The position numbers and the translations under genes are program-made. Under the pieces are notes generated by a model. The model ran no database searches. It was not told the origin of the DNA and worked only from the letters and a program-made list of their open reading frames with translations. Below, one piece after another: positions 1 to 11,915 of a DNA stretch of 64,000 nucleotides; the stretch's first letter is position 1, and each line of letters begins with the position of its first letter. The DNA lies in assembly GCA_039583875.1 (NCBI GenBank), contig CM077147.1:158235821-158299820 (forward strand), written 5' to 3'. Source of the DNA: Platanthera guangdongensis (taxonomy: Eukaryota; Streptophyta; Magnoliopsida; Asparagales; Orchidaceae).

Positions 1-3000
1 ATCATTGCCAAACGGGTTACATCAGAGTAATCAAAATACTAACATCAGTAACTGATGGTATCGACGGCACCGTCACTTCAGGCACTGTCGTCCTGGCCTG
101 GATGTCCTGCTGCGTAGTCTGCGACTGCTCTACCTGTGGCGTGACCTCCTAAAAGGAAGACGTAGCAACCGTTAGTCGAAACGACTAAGTGGTTTCACAT
201 CCGCTCCCCCGGCGACTCCTCGGCACCGGGCGGAGAAAAGGAACAAGAATATAGTATATAACAAGTATGCAAGTAAGGGAAGTATAAGCAGGTGGCAAGG
301 TACATGAATATAATGTATAATCTAGCAGTTCTACAAGCTAACATCATATAACAACAACTGTAAGGAAATCTACAGCAGGAAAGTAACTTAACTTATAAGA
401 ATGCCCATACAAACTTATAAGTTAAGGATCGGGTTACATAAAGTAACTCATCGTATAGGAGTGCCCATACAAACTTATACGATGAGGATCTTGTTGTGCA
501 ATGTTATGAAATGCTATGAATGCTATGCAATGACTCACCCATGCACACCCATGCAATTGCTATGTCGACACGGACTATAGTTCCCACTTTTCGAGCAGGT
601 AGCTAACCTCTCAGGCATCAGCCGCCGTGGCCAGGCGGTGACAGTAGAACAGGCACTTCTACTACTAGGCGGGTATCACACTACTTCACCTAGGCCTCCG
701 TATGCCTCAACGCTAAGAACACAACAGCCGAGCCCATGCGTACTATGGCCCAGTGGGGTCTTGGGTAGATGTGCACCAAGAACACAGCCCGAACTGGCGT
801 TGTGTGACCCGAAAGGGGCGTCGGAAGAAAGCACGAGGACACAGCCCAACCGTTCACATGGCCGGATGGTCCTCGGGACATGAACACCGAGGACACAGCC
901 CAAACCGACCAAGTCTAACTGACAACTCCCGTCGGTGTGACGACTGGCGAGCCCGTAGACCTGCCACACTATCCTTAACACAAGATTACGACACCGCGTG
1001 TCGACTCACACCACATGCAAATACCACATCAACATATCATGGAAGGTGCCTCGGAAGTAAACACGAGGACACAGCCCAACCATCCATCCACACCTTATCT
1101 CAACATAACCAAAACAAGTGACGGTCAACACCGCACTTACATCCCTTCACAATACTACCCGTAGGGAGATGACTCTCTAAGTATTGGACTACAAGACTTA
1201 TTTCATTAATCAAACATGTCCATGATCATAATCTATTCATCTATGTGAATTTACAAATGATGACAATGTAATATAAACATGATGCGCATATAAAGATCTA
1301 TCACACTTTTCATTTGATAATGTCATAATATAAACATGAAGTGCACAATTATCAATCTTTCAATTCCTACCAATTCAGTTCGTTTAAATAATATTGTTTC
1401 TCAATTTGATAATATGAAATCTGATTAATAAGCTACTTCAATCATGCAACAAATGAATACTCATAAGAGTTCAGCCAAGCCAAGTATCTTGCATTATTAA
1501 TTTCACCGAATCAAAATCCATTTTCCATTAAGCCCAGATTTTAGGTGCAGGTTGAATCTGGATAGCAACTTCGACCGGAGATTCCCGAAGCTACAGGAAT
1601 CTGGTGAAGTCGTGTAACCCCACGATGGAAAGGTCTTTCCGTGGTCTACAACTCTTGTATTCAGACCTCAACCCAGATTTGAAATTATCCTATTTGAAAT
1701 CGGACTTGAAGTCCGCTGCGTACAAAACACAGTTTCTGCATACGAGATTTATTGAACACCATTTGCGTTTAGACTTTCCCGTGGCTACCGACTTCGCCAG
1801 AAGTCATGCAACCATTCGTTGGAAAGGTATTTTTAAGGGCTTCAACTTTCATGTTTAGCCTAAAGCCCATATCTGGCCATATCATAACTAAAAATGGCCA
1901 CGAAGCTCGCTGCGCACAGAATACAGATTCTGCGCGCATCTTAAGGCGGAATGAACGACATCGGTTCATCTTCCTCCTCAAGTCGATCTTCCCAAATCAT
2001 TCCAGAAAACCTCCTTCCTTATTCAGCCTTAAGAGGCCAATATCCTTCACGAAACCATCCCTTATCATCACATTGAAGAAGGGCGTGGTTGAAGAGATCT
2101 AAAACCTAAGACACAAGTCTTAGCATGGCCTTTCCTAGAAAACTCCTCCTCACCATCAAGACTCTCTTGAGTCGATGTCTCGCCTAGAAAAATAACTATA
2201 GATCTAGCACCAAGGGAGAGGGTAGGAAACTCACATTGGCTCCAGCGGTACCACCATTTCCGGCCATGGATATCGTAGTTCTCCTTGGCGGCATCTTCTC
2301 TTTCACGGCGATGGCGGATCTCCTCCGGTAGAACTTGCTCTAGCAGTTTTCTGTCTAACCAGGAGTTCTCACAGAAAATCGGGGATGAAATGAGCATGAA
2401 AACGGCTAGGGTTTTCTCTCCCCCTTATATATAAAAAGTGACACGGGTAGGGACACGGTCGTGTCCTTACCCGTGTCCTGCCTGGCGAAGCAGCAACAAC
2501 AGTTTCCATGGCGGTTCAATATTTGACACGACCGTGTTCCTGGCCGTGTCCTTGGCCGTGTCTTTCTCGGGTTGCATCTCGACGATCGATCAAAATCGTC
2601 GACTGGAGCACACGGGTAGGGACACGCCCGTGTCTCTACCCGTGTCATGTTCATTCGTCGAAGTCGACGCGCAGTTTGTCGATCTCAACACCTCTCGTCG
2701 AGTGTAACTCGACACACACGGGTAGGGACACGCCCGTGTCGCTACCCGTGTCACATGATGTCGACATAGCTCGTCAGTCTCGACATGGCCTGTCGAGTGT
2801 AACTCGACACACACGGGTTGGGACACGCCCGTGTCGCTACCCGTGTCACATGATGTCGACACAGCTCGCCGATCTCGACATGCCTCGTCGAGCTCAACAC
2901 GACGCACACGGGTAGGGACACACCCGTGTCGCTACCTGTGTCGCTACCCGTGTCATTACCCGTGTCGCTACCCGTGTCACTACCCGTGTCACTACCCATG

Positions 3001-3151
3001 TCACTACCCGTGTCACTACCCGTGTCTCTCTGCACTGATTTCTCCACTTCTCCACAAGTGCAGTCCAATTCGCTGCACTTCTCAGGACTCGAGTCAACCC
3101 TCCTGACTCAAAAACACACACTAGGGGCCTAGAGCGATTCAGGATGTTACA
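1..3151 (-). mobile_element. Gypsy LTR, family E1, minus strand, cut by window edge
   Basis: This is the reverse complement of the LTR at 45978-49443: bases 1-80 match the complement of about 49090-49172, and bases 3121-3151 match the complement of 45978-46008. Its outer end reads TGTAACATCC on the minus strand, from base 3151. About 3.15 of 3.47 kb is present, and the inner end (...TTACA plus primer site) lies outside the window. It interrupts the gag of element E2, whose reading frame resumes at 3152. Whether it is a solo LTR or one end of a full element cannot be told. Short ORFs in it are chance products of its palindromic repeats. Confidence 0.9.
2436..3030. repeat. Array of GACAC/GTGTC palindromes in E1 LTR (minus copy)
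   Basis: The stretch repeats a palindrome of about 36 nt: outer arms ACACGGGTAGG and its complement, inner arms GACACG and CGTGTC around a 2-nt centre. Copies start near 2440, 2610, 2718, 2809 and 2906, roughly 100 nt apart, and the last runs into a tandem of CTACCCGTGTCA units (about 2930-3030). TCGACA motifs lie between copies. In the LTR's own orientation this is its early part, most likely U3. It yields spurious PVSLPVSLPVS-type ORFs. Confidence 0.85.
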
Positions 3152-4023
3152 GCCTGTGTAGAATACTTGAATCTCTTACCCCATTTCCCTCGGTACTTTG
3201 ATTTCCCCGGGTGCGGCACTTTGAACTCGGACTTTGCCACCACCAAGTCCCTTTTTCCTTACACCCGCTTCATGTCCTTCTCCAACGCACACACCGTATC
3301 CACCAATGCCTGAAACCCTTGGTTTACCGAACTTGATAGCAGGAATCTCAACTCATCCCGCAACCCTTCGCAGAATCGATTGGTTTTTCGTTGTTCATCA
3401 GTGAAGATAGACCCTGCATAGCATCCCAATCGTGTAAACTCATGCAAGTAGGTATCGACACTACTCTCTCCCTGGGTTAGATGCTGGAACTCATTTTCCA
3501 TAACGATGTGTTGTGCTGCTGGCAGGTGTTTTGCCAAGAACAGTCGTGAAAATTCCTCAATCGAGACTTATGTTAGTTGCCTGCCCGCTAAGTGGTGTAA
3601 CTCTATCTCGTCCCACCATAGCTGAGCCTCTCCTTCCAACAAGAAGGTGGCCAAGGTGACCTTCTGATTTTCCTCCATCCTTATCTCCATCAATATTCGC
3701 TTGACGCGCGACAACCAATTTTCCGCCAGCGTTGGGGATCTCACACCCGTAAATGCAGGAGGATTGAAGCTCATAAACTGCTTCAACTGTCGTTCAGCTG
3801 CACAAGGATCAACAGCCTCAACAGGTTCTGGCCTTACACCAACCCGTTCTGGCACCAATGCCAGCTGCACCTGCCAAGTAGGATGTGCATGAATCATTGC
3901 AAACAGCGCCTCTGCAACTAAGCGTACTATTTTTGTAGAAGGAGGAGGTGTAGGCACCTCATCTAGTGTCATACTCTCATCAAAACGCTGAGGCTCAGAC
4001 TGCCCAGCACCACTACGAGTCAC
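3152..4023 (-). pseudogene. gag: Gypsy gag, element E2, broken
   Basis: Read on the minus strand from an ATG at 4023, this is a Ty3/gypsy Gag capsid domain. It includes the FEATURES typical of Retrotrans_gag: a segment beginning NWLSRVKRI, then a GEAQLWWDEIE stretch, then a QHLTQGESSVDTYLHEFTRL segment and FCEGLRDELR. An in-frame TAA near 3568 splits it; the downstream part (3537-3259) is in the same frame. The frame ends soon after KDMKRV, and the E1-family LTR at 3151 removes the rest, so no zinc knuckle, protease or RT of this element is in the window. The primer site and LTR lie just upstream, as expected for gag. Confidence 0.85.
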
Positions 4024-4224
4024 CTATAGGTGGACAAGACACACATTAGCGACCTTACACAAGCAATAACAACAATATAGGGACGCCTAGGTTCCTCAAA
4101 CAGGTGTATTTGCATTTCTTAGTGGACATTCTTGAGTTCATTAATGTTATAGTGAGTCGTATTTACGCGTGCTCGCCGCGACACAAAAGAATTCGACCAC
4201 AACTTCAAAAGGGAAAGACCGAGA

Positions 4225-4237
4225 GGCTCTGATACCA
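4225..4237 (-). promoter_or_regulatory. Primer-binding site, element E2
   Basis: On the minus strand this reads TGGTATCAGAGCC, complementary to the 3' end of plant initiator tRNA-Met. It lies 3 nt inside the LTR end at 4241, which fixes the LTR boundary and shows that this is the 5' LTR of the minus-strand element. Confidence 0.9.
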
Positions 4238-4240
4238 AAA

Positions 4241-6584
4241 TGTAACACCTCCATCCGTTACATGACATATAATAGAAGGTTTGGCCGGGGCCCCACAACA
4301 TATGTCACAAACAGGCGGCGAAGTTACAGGTTAATATCAAAAAAAACATTCGTGTCCTAACTCAGAGCATTCTAGCGGAAGTTTTTAAGTTGTTTGAACT
4401 CCTCATTTGAATGTCCACAATATATAAACCAACATTTATATATATAACAACACGAAGGAATGCTCTCCAAATACATTGCAAGTCTGGCCTTATGGCCTTA
4501 TAGTTAAGCTTTATAACTATGGATTTCATACATCGGCACGCAGGCCGGCCACACATGAAAGTAACATCATATGAACTTCTTTAGCCTTAGAGGGCCAGCA
4601 TAGCAGCAGCAGCAACAACAAGGGCTTCAACACCCTATTTTTTCGCTCGGCTCTCCTGCACCTACACAGGACAATCCTCCGCAATGGTGACAAACAAGGC
4701 AACGGTCAGCGTTCAGCTAACCAATTTATAACGAACCTATCCCTTACCCGGGGCAGTGGTATTCCTTCCCTGCAGGCATAACATTTTACAAGCAAACATA
4801 TATATATCACACAATGTGCACTCACGCACAATAAATACATCACAAAGACCGACCATGCGGCCCGACGGTCCGTGCACTCAGGGCACATTCTTAGTGTACC
4901 GAAAATACCTGGGTCCCACTGCAATTCAAGGCCCAAAGCCCAACGACAAACTTGAGCATTTCGCTCTACGGCCTTCAGCCGAAGACTTTAGTCTTAATGG
5001 CGCGCAACCCTAAGACTCTTATTATATGTTTCTGTCGAATGCCAATAGCCCAGACACTCATGGCGGAGAACCATAACGCGGAGATAGTTCAGCCTTTTCC
5101 CGTTACTCAAATCGTCAGTTCTATGACCAGACTGACGCGGGTCGGCATCCCTTATCCGTTCGGCACAAAGCCTTTTCAAGAGCTCTCAAAGCTCAAAATA
5201 GCCACACTGTCCCCTAAGGAATGTCTTCACAGTCGCAGGTTAGCTAGGATCCATTGCCAGCGACACTCACTATTGACTGGCATTAGCCACAGAACTCACT
5301 TTCCGTACCCAGCCCTAACCTTATCTGGATCAACCATCCAGCAATCCCTGCAGCCACCTGCAGTGTCAGAAACGTTGTTCTTTCAAGCATATAGCACAAG
5401 CACTTTGCGGATATTTTCCTGGACTTTCACTCCAGTACTTCCTGCTACTACCCTTCGAAGGCACAACCCACCGAATCCACAAACATACTCTTTTATACGC
5501 GGAGTCTTCTCTGGTTTGCAAAATAAACATCACCAATCCAGACCAACCTGTCCAGATGGTCTTCACACAGTATGCGTATTCCGTACTACACATTTCCAGA
5601 TCTATATGCTAGACATCTTGGGGATATCCAGAATCAACCCTAGGGGAATCCCTCAACAATCCACCTTTTGGTGGGGGAAACTCATGCATATGCCAAATTA
5701 AGTACTTCACATGTCCAAGGAAGAAAGATCGTTACCCTTGACGATCGCTTTGGAGCCATGAAAAACTAGCCGGATGAAAAGCACCGCAACGGCCTTGCCT
5801 CCACGAATCTGGATTCGGCACGCGATTCGGGGCTCTGAAGCTCCACCGGCAGCCGGATTCCTCCACCTCCTTCCTTTCTCTCCCCACTCTTTACCTCTTT
5901 AGAAAGAGAGAGAAAGGCCTTTGATAATGGGAGAGTTATCCTAAACTAATGGCCTTATATCAGCGGGGAGATCTCAGGACCGTTGAATCCTAGTTGAAAG
6001 GAATGAACGGCAACAAAAAGTCCTGAAAAATACATTCCTGGGCCGGACACGACTTGTGACACGCCCGTATCACAGGTCGTGTGCCTTAAACGACAAAGAA
6101 ACCGACTTGACCCGACCAGGACACGGCCCTATGACACGCCCGTATCACAGGCCGTGTGCTAGACATGGCTTTGGACACGCCCGTGTCCAGCCTGTGTTCA
6201 GTAGCCTCACAGACCTGATCAAGCACAGAGAAGGACACGACCCTTGACACGCCCGTGTTACAGGTCGTGTGTCCAACGCAAGGATCATCGAGTGCATTTC
6301 GTCGAGCTCACTAGAGAACACATCGAGCGCAGAGCAGGACATGGCCCTAGACACGCCCGTGTCACAGACCATGTACCTAACTCGAGGGTCGTCGAGCGCA
6401 TTTCCTCGAGCTCACTCGAGACCGCCCTGCTAACACTCGAGTGCAGGACACGGCCATGGACACGCCCGTGTCCCCGGCCGTGTTGCCTCACATAGAGTAG
6501 GATACAGCCTTAGATACGCCTGTATCCCAGGATGTGTTGCCCACCCTACTCAGCCCATTCATCCTCGAGATTTGGGGCGTTACA
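4241..6584 (-). mobile_element. 5' LTR of gypsy element E2 (2344 bp), minus strand
   Basis: The minus-strand ends are TGTAACGCCCC (from 6584) and ...GTGTTACA (to 4241), the usual TG...CA. It belongs to the same family as the solo LTR at 13859-16336 and the split LTR F1: the 3' parts share a GGCCGG-type segment before the final GTTACA, and the 5' parts share the palindrome array. It lies inside the LTR of element E3. Its target duplication cannot be checked because the other end of E2 is missing. Confidence 0.88.
6040..6540. repeat. Palindrome array in E2 LTR
   Basis: Palindromes of the type ACACGGCC...GACACG-cc-CGTGTC...GGCCGTGT recur near 6050, 6119, 6170, 6236, 6340 and 6448, and in decayed form near 6500. 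TCGAGC/GCTCGA stretches lie between them. In LTR orientation this is the first few hundred bases (U3). The design matches the E1 array but the outer arms differ (GGCC instead of GGGTAGG). Confidence 0.8.
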
Positions 6585-7258
6585 TCGAATCTGGCCTCAG
6601 ACCACAAGATCTCCTTCAACGAGCTCACAAAGCTCAGCCCAACACTTTCTTAGCTTCTTCCTTTTCACTCAAGGAAACTCAAGAGATGAAGAGAGAGAGA
6701 GAGAGAGAAAGAGAATGAAACCTCCTTCCTATTCTTGTCTGGTTTAGTGGACTCAGGACTAATCCTAGCCACATGATCTCTCAGTCAAAATAAAGCAAAG
6801 GCCAGGATTTGAGTTGATTGGTCAACTTTGGCACTATCGTCTAGCAATATTGAATGTCGCCACTCAGCTATATCGACTTCACCGCTTTGACCGCTTGACC
6901 TAGGTCAACCACCACTTATTGGCTGCTTAACAGCCAGTCAGACACATGTCTCATTCCATGTGGCACAATCGCCCAGTAATATCCACTATCGCCCTCAATA
7001 ACAAGCCACTCACGGCTTTCAGGCGTTGGGTGCATCGAGAGCGTCAAGTACATCGAGTGATGTCTCAACGCTTATCTCTATCGCCATATGACGATACCCA
7101 CTATCGCCACTCGGCGATATCATTTTGACGATTCGTTGAATGCGTTGAGTGCATCGAGTGAAGCTCGACAAACTCTACATCGCTATCGCCATCAGGAGAT
7201 ACCCAGTATCGCCCGACGATAGTGACAAACTTTCTGTTGTCAAATTTGGGTTGTTACA
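6585..7258 (-). mobile_element. 3' LTR fragment of gypsy element E3, minus strand
   Basis: On the minus strand the LTR begins TGTAACAACCC at 7258, directly after a purine-rich tract (complement of 7259-7273, AGGGGAGGG) and a GGGACAAAATTTC stretch, the usual end of a gypsy internal region. The LTR then runs to 6585, where the E2 LTR interrupts it. It contains repeated short motifs such as CTATCG and GCGATA. No ORF worth calling lies here. Confidence 0.8.
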
Positions 7259-7712
7259 ACCCTCCCCTCCTTACAGAAATTTTGTCCCAAAATTTGCATA
7301 CAGCTATAAGGAAAACAACAACTTTAAAGTTACAACAACATTTTATTCATACAAATAATGTTATAACAACTTACATAAATAACTCGGGAAACTCAGCATA
7401 CATGGTCTGCTCACGCTCCCATGTTAGCTTTTGATGGCCACAGTTGTACCACCGAACTTTGACCATCCCGATTGTCTTGTTCCATAGTTGTTTGATCTTC
7501 GTATCCTCGATCCGAATAGGCTTCACTTTCGTCGTTAGCCTACTATCGATCGGTACTTGATCCGCATCAACCACTTGAGCTGGCTCTTTCACAGCTTTTC
7601 ACAGCACCGATATGTGAAACACATCATGCAAACCACTTAGCTCCGCAAACAGAGCTAACCTATAAGAAGCTTCTCCAATTCGCTCCACCACTTCAAACGG
7701 ACCAAGTGCTAC
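7259..7712 (-). pseudogene. pol: Gypsy pol C-terminus (integrase tail/chromodomain-like), element E3
   Basis: On the minus strand, 7712 to about 7371 encodes the last part of a gypsy polyprotein. A segment reading VVERIGEASYRLALFAEL, then LHDVFHIS, is the conserved integrase C-terminal region. The last 70 residues (MVKVRWYNCGHQKLTWERE...FPELF) match the usual closing motif with the chromodomain-like W-E pair. A stop lies between the two parts. Upstream pol is absent: at about 7706-7712 the sequence switches to plus-strand element E4. The polypurine tract lies at its 3' end, next to the LTR. Confidence 0.85.
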
Positions 7713-8660
7713 CACGGGAGATGAATTTTATTTCACACTTCGAGCGATTAGGACATCCTACCTACGATGGTAGAGCCGATTTCATGGCCTTGGATTATTG
7801 GATCATTTCCAACAAAGAGATATTTTCGTATTCAGGGATCTCTGTGGACCAGAAGGTAATGGTCGTCGCTTCCCAGCTGAAAGGCCTTGCTAAGAGCTGG
7901 TGGACCCGAGAGAAAGAGAACCTCACAGATGGATGTTCGTGGGAATCTTTCAGAGAGATGTTGCTCAAGAAGTTCCTGTCATCAATTGAGCAAGATCGTT
8001 TGATAAATAATTTTCTGCACCTGAAACAGAGACAGCTGACTGTTGTGAGTATGAGATAGAATTCATCAAGTTGAGCAGGTTCGCTCCGAAATTAGTAGCC
8101 TCTGAAGCAGGTAGAGTGAATCTGTTTCTAGGAGGACTTCATAGTGACGTCCAACAGTTGTCTAGCACGTAAAGACCAGAATCTTATGCTGAAGCAGTAG
8201 AAGATGCTCTGAAAGTAGAGGCTATCAACATTGCAAAGAATCGTGGGTTGCAGGTGAGGAAGGATAAGAGAAAGTCTGATAAAAGTGGAAGCACTCGGGC
8301 ATCTGGCCCTGCTTTGAAGAAAGGAAGCAATGAAGGATGTAGTTTCTGTGGATGGCCAGGACACTCCTTCGAGAAATGTTTCAAGAAGTTGGGAGCCCAT
8401 AAGCAGCAATAAGTGCTTGAAATTCAGAGCACACCCAAAGGAGACCTGGTCTGTGCTTCGTGTAAGCAGAAGGGGCATGATGTTGCCCATTGTTGGACAA
8501 AGCATAAGGTTTGCTTCCAGTGTGGGCAGAGAGGGCATTTGAATTCTAGGTGCCTGCAGTCTCAGCCCCGGTTGCAGCCAGTTTCACTTCAATCCTTGTC
8601 GCCACCGCAACATCTGGATAAAGGGAAGGGCAAGTTGAATGTGGTGACCGTGGAATAAGT
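7706..8660 (+). pseudogene. gag: Gypsy gag with three zinc knuckles, element E4, broken
   Basis: The first 110 residues (HFERLGHPTYDGRADF..., AKSWWTREKENL) form a gypsy capsid domain. A TAG at 8057 ends the first ORF and further frame changes follow. The nucleocapsid holds three CCHC knuckles in different frames: CSFCGWPGHSFEKC (about 8340), CASCKQKGHDVAHC (about 8455) and CFQCGQRGHLNSRC (about 8516). No 5' LTR or primer site precedes it, since it joins E3 directly; the 5' end of E4 has been lost. There is no intact frame, so it is not functional. Confidence 0.85.
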
Positions 8661-8760
8661 GTAGAATTCCAGTCAAGTGATCTGAGGTTAGATTCTAAAC
8701 TAGTTCTTAGCCTTCAGCTATAGTTTTGATGTTGGTTCATCTAGTTACGTATACGATTTT

Positions 8761-9100
8761 ATAGGGGATTTGAAGGTAAAGAACCGTTGGGCGTGCGTTC
8801 TTTTTGATTTTGGTGCTACCCACTCATTTATGGCTAGGACTTTCGTAGAATGTCATCGTCTGACTGTCGATCAAGTTGGTGATCTGTTTCAAGTTAAGTT
8901 TCCCTCTGGTGACTCAGTGGTGTCCGGATAGGGTATCCAGAGTTGTCCTATCCTTTTAGGAGACTTCCTAGCTTTTGCCGATATTAAGGTGCTAGACATG
9001 GAGGACTTCGACGTAATTTTGGGCATGGACTGGTTGTCCAGGTATGATTTTGTTATCCAATGCAAGGTAAAGCATTTGACTTCAAGATGGACAACAGCCA
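8761..9100 (+). pseudogene. pol: Gypsy aspartic protease, element E4, inactive
   Basis: A GDLKVKNRWACVLFDFGATHSF segment is a retroviral-type aspartic protease with the catalytic triplet altered to DFG (8806-8814) from the usual DTG or DSG. A TAG at 8929 follows in frame, and the DFDVILGMDWLSRYDF strand motif near 9007-9050 confirms the family. It lies between the zinc knuckles and RT in the normal gag-pro-RT order. The altered triplet, stop and frameshifts make it dead. Confidence 0.85.
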
Positions 9101-9329
9101 CCCCATGAGTGTGTATGGTTTTTTGCGCCAAAATTCCCGATTATTTTTGCGTTATGTGCTCAAAAACTCTTAGATTTCGGTTGTTTTGCTTACCTGGTTT
9201 CTATTTTCGAAACTGTTACTAATTTGTCGCGCATCGAGGATATTTTTATGGTGTGAGAGTATTTCGATGTTTTCCCAGTTATTCTTTGTAGTTTTCCGCC
9301 CATGAGACATGTGGAATTTATCATTGATC

Positions 9330-10010
9330 TTGAACCGGGTACTCACCCTATTGCTAAGACACCGTATCATATGGCCCCGCGTGAGCTAGATGTTTTGTGT
9401 ACCCAACTAGATGAATTACTGTAGTGTGGTTTTATTAGGCCAAGTTCTCCGCCTTGGGTGCTACTGTCTTGTTTGTGAAAAAGAAGAATGGTTCCATGAG
9501 GTTGTGCATTGATTACAAAGAGTTGAATAAGGTAACCATCAAGAACAGGTACCCATTATCACTGATAGATGATTTGTTTGATCAATTACGTGGTACTTCG
9601 TTGTTTTCAAAGATTGATCTTCGTTCAGGATACCATCAATTGAGGATCCGTGAGTCGGATGTTCCGCAGACCACTTTTTGTTCTCGGAATGGACATTTTG
9701 AGTTCTTGGCGATGTCCTTTGGACTGATAAATACACCATCTGCTTTCATGGATATGATGAACAGAGTGTTCAAATATTTCTTAGATCATTTCATAGTCGT
9801 TTTCATTGATGACGTTCTTGTGTATTCTCGGAGTGTTGAGGAGCATGCTAGTATCTGCACCTAGTTCTGTCTGCTCTAAGAGAGCATAAGTTGTATGCAA
9901 AGTTGAGTAAGTGTGAGTTTTGGCTTCCTCAAGTGTCCTTTTTTGGTCATGTTATGAATAAAGATGAAATTTCTGTTGACCAAGAAAAGATAGTCATTGT
10001 GATGGATTGA
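9330..10010 (+). pseudogene. pol: Gypsy reverse transcriptase, element E4, broken
   Basis: The conserved RT entry (TPYHMAPRELD near 9358) and a stop at about 9421 precede an open stretch 9454-9864 with [31 protein letters not shown] and MSFGLINTP. The active site reads FIDD (9802-9813) in place of the usual YIDD or FIDD forms of gypsy RT. After 9864 the frame is lost but homology continues to about 10010. As the best preserved part of E4, it would serve for phylogenetic placement. Confidence 0.93.
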
Positions 10011-10019
10011 GAAAGACCT

Positions 10020-10640
10020 ACCACACCTAAGGAGATAAGAATCTTTCTAGGATTGGCAGGCTATTATAGAAGGTTTGTGGAAGGATTCTCCGTATTGTAT
10101 CCACATCTGATTAAGCTTATGCCGAAGAATGCAACGTTTGTGTGGAGCGATGAATGGGAAGGAGCATTTCAGGAATTGAAAAAGAGAATGTGCACTGCTC
10201 TAGTGTTGAACTTACCTACCAAAGGAGTCTAGTATACTGTTTTTGTGGACGTATCGCACATTGGGATTGGATGTGTCTTGATGCAAGAGGGAAGAGTGAT
10301 TGCGTATGTGTTGAGGCAATTGAAGACTCATGAAAAGAAATAACCTACGCATGATTTGGAGTTTGCGATAGTGATTTTTCCTTGAAGCTTTGGAGACATT
10401 TGTTATATGACATATTGTGCAAGAATTATACAGATCATAAGAGTCTGAAGTACAACTTCACTCAGAAGGAGCTGAATTTGGGGCAGCGCAGATGGTTGGA
10501 GTACATCGCGGATTATGAGGTCAATATCCTTTACTATGCGGACAAAGCTAACCTGGTAGCCGACGCCTTGAGTAGAAATACCGTGCAAATCTTCAACCTT
10601 TCCGTGCAATCTTTGGTAGAGGAGTTTCTGTTGATGGATA
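10020..10640 (+). pseudogene. pol: Gypsy RNase H, element E4, broken
   Basis: The region covers the RT-RNase H connection (KEIRIFLGLAGYYRRFVEGF-like, near 10030), an [20 protein letters not shown] stretch (from about 10235) with the first catalytic Asp conserved, and DHKSLKYNFTQKEL...RRWLEYIADYEV...ADALSRN (10430-10580). TAA and TAG stops and a short deletion near 10375 interrupt it. The order agrees with RT upstream and integrase downstream. Confidence 0.88.
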
Positions 10641-10766
10641 TATTAGTTGGCAGTAGTGTTGTGCATTCTAGCTTAGAAGCTGAACTCTTGGATTACCCTT
10701 ACAAGATTGCATCAGAAGGATGATCCAGATTCACAGTATATTCGAGGTAGGACAGAGAGGTGAAAA

Positions 10767-11560
10767 TTGCCAGATTTCTCCATAGATGAGGTCGATACCC
10801 TGAAGTACCGAGGTAGGTTCTGTATTCCTGATGTTGGTGATATTAGGGAAAAGATTTGCAGTGAAGCGCATGGTTATAGTGTTTCCAACCACCATGGTTT
10901 TATAAAGATGTATAGAGATCTGAAGCAGATCGTTTTGTGGTATGGAATAAAGGATGATATAGCTAAGTTTGTGTCTGAGTACTTCACCTGCAAGCGGGTT
11001 AAGGCAGATCATAGAAGGCCTGGTGGAAAGCGGAAGCTTTGGAATATATGAGTGTTTCTGTAATGTATATTCGTGAAAAGCTTCGTGTGTCTCATGAGCA
11101 TTATGAGGAGTATGCAAATCGACGAATGGTGGATCTGGAGTTCAAAGTTGGGGACGCGGTTTTTCTGAAGGTTTCTCTAATGCCAGTTTTAAAAGGTTTG
11201 GAAGGAACCGCAAGTTGGATCCCAAGTATGCGGGACCTTTCCAGATGTTGAGCGCATCGGAGTGTCAGCTTATAGGCTATATTTGTCTATTACTTTCCTT
11301 AGTGTTCACGATGTGTTTCATGTGAGCCAGTTGTGAAAGTGTGTTCTTAGTGATCTTCTCGTCCTTGACTCGGTGCCCCAGTTGTATCCTAATCTTTCCT
11401 ATGTCGAAGAGCCTGTACGTATTTTGGAGACTCGGGATCGGGTGTTGCGGGGGAAGACGATTTTCATGGTCAAGGTTTTTTGGCGAAACCAAGACGTCGA
11501 GAGCGCGACTTGGGAGTTGAAATCGGTTATGAGAGGTTCTCATCCTCACATTTTCTCATA
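10767..11560 (+). pseudogene. pol: Gypsy integrase with deleted catalytic core, element E4
   Basis: From 10767 the zinc-binding N-terminus is clear (EAHGYSVSNHHG...FTCKRVKADHRRPGG; HHCC type). At about 11030 the sequence jumps to the region just after the core (REKLRVSHEHYEEYANRR, FKVGDAVFLKVS), so the DDE catalytic core is missing. The C-terminal part reads YVEEPVRILETRDRV and ends FWRNQDVESATWELKSVM...HPHIFS with a TAG at 11559-11561. The same closing motif occurs in E3. It cannot integrate on its own. Confidence 0.88.
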
Positions 11561-11671
11561 GTTTCCAATCGTAAGTATTTCCGTCCGTTAACCTTTGGTT
11601 ATTTCTTTTTTGTTTCAGATTCGATTTGCATATCAAGTTCCAGGACAAAAGTTCCTTTTTGGAGTGGTGAC

Positions 11672-11915
11672 TGTAATGCGCCTGATTTTTTAGACAATTA
11701 TTTTAATCCTCTCGGTGATGTCATAATGAGTTAATGGCGTTACGTTAACGCGGAGTTAACAGCCCGCCACCGTCAGTGCGTTTTCGCATCTGTTTGGTCA
11801 AGTCGACCAAAAATTTTGAATCTTATAGGAATTGGAAAACTTCTATGTTAGAAAATTAAGCTATTCATTTTAAAAATGTCCATAAAGTTTCGATGCGATC
11901 TGAACAATATTAGAG
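11672..11915 (+). mobile_element. 3' LTR fragment of element E4
   Basis: A stretch AGTTCCTTTTTGGAGTGG, typical of the end of a gypsy internal region, is followed by TGTAATGCGCC at 11672, which I take as the start of the 3' LTR. After 244 nt the sequence changes at about 11915 to the tandem-unit sequence also seen at 25545 and 32011, so the LTR is truncated at that junction. Confidence 0.75.

Noticed and set aside
2438..3132. ORFs with PVSLPVSLPVS or TGSDTGSDTG repeats on both strands
   Set aside because: They are products of the palindromic tandem repeats in the E1 LTR.
4952..5701. 249-codon ORF on the plus strand
   Set aside because: It lies inside the E2 LTR, opposite to the element's direction; the related solo LTR has no such ORF and the sequence has no recognisable domain.
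7149..7434. Short plus-strand ORFs near the E3 LTR border
   Set aside because: They cross the LTR boundary and run against the E3 pol frame on the minus strand.
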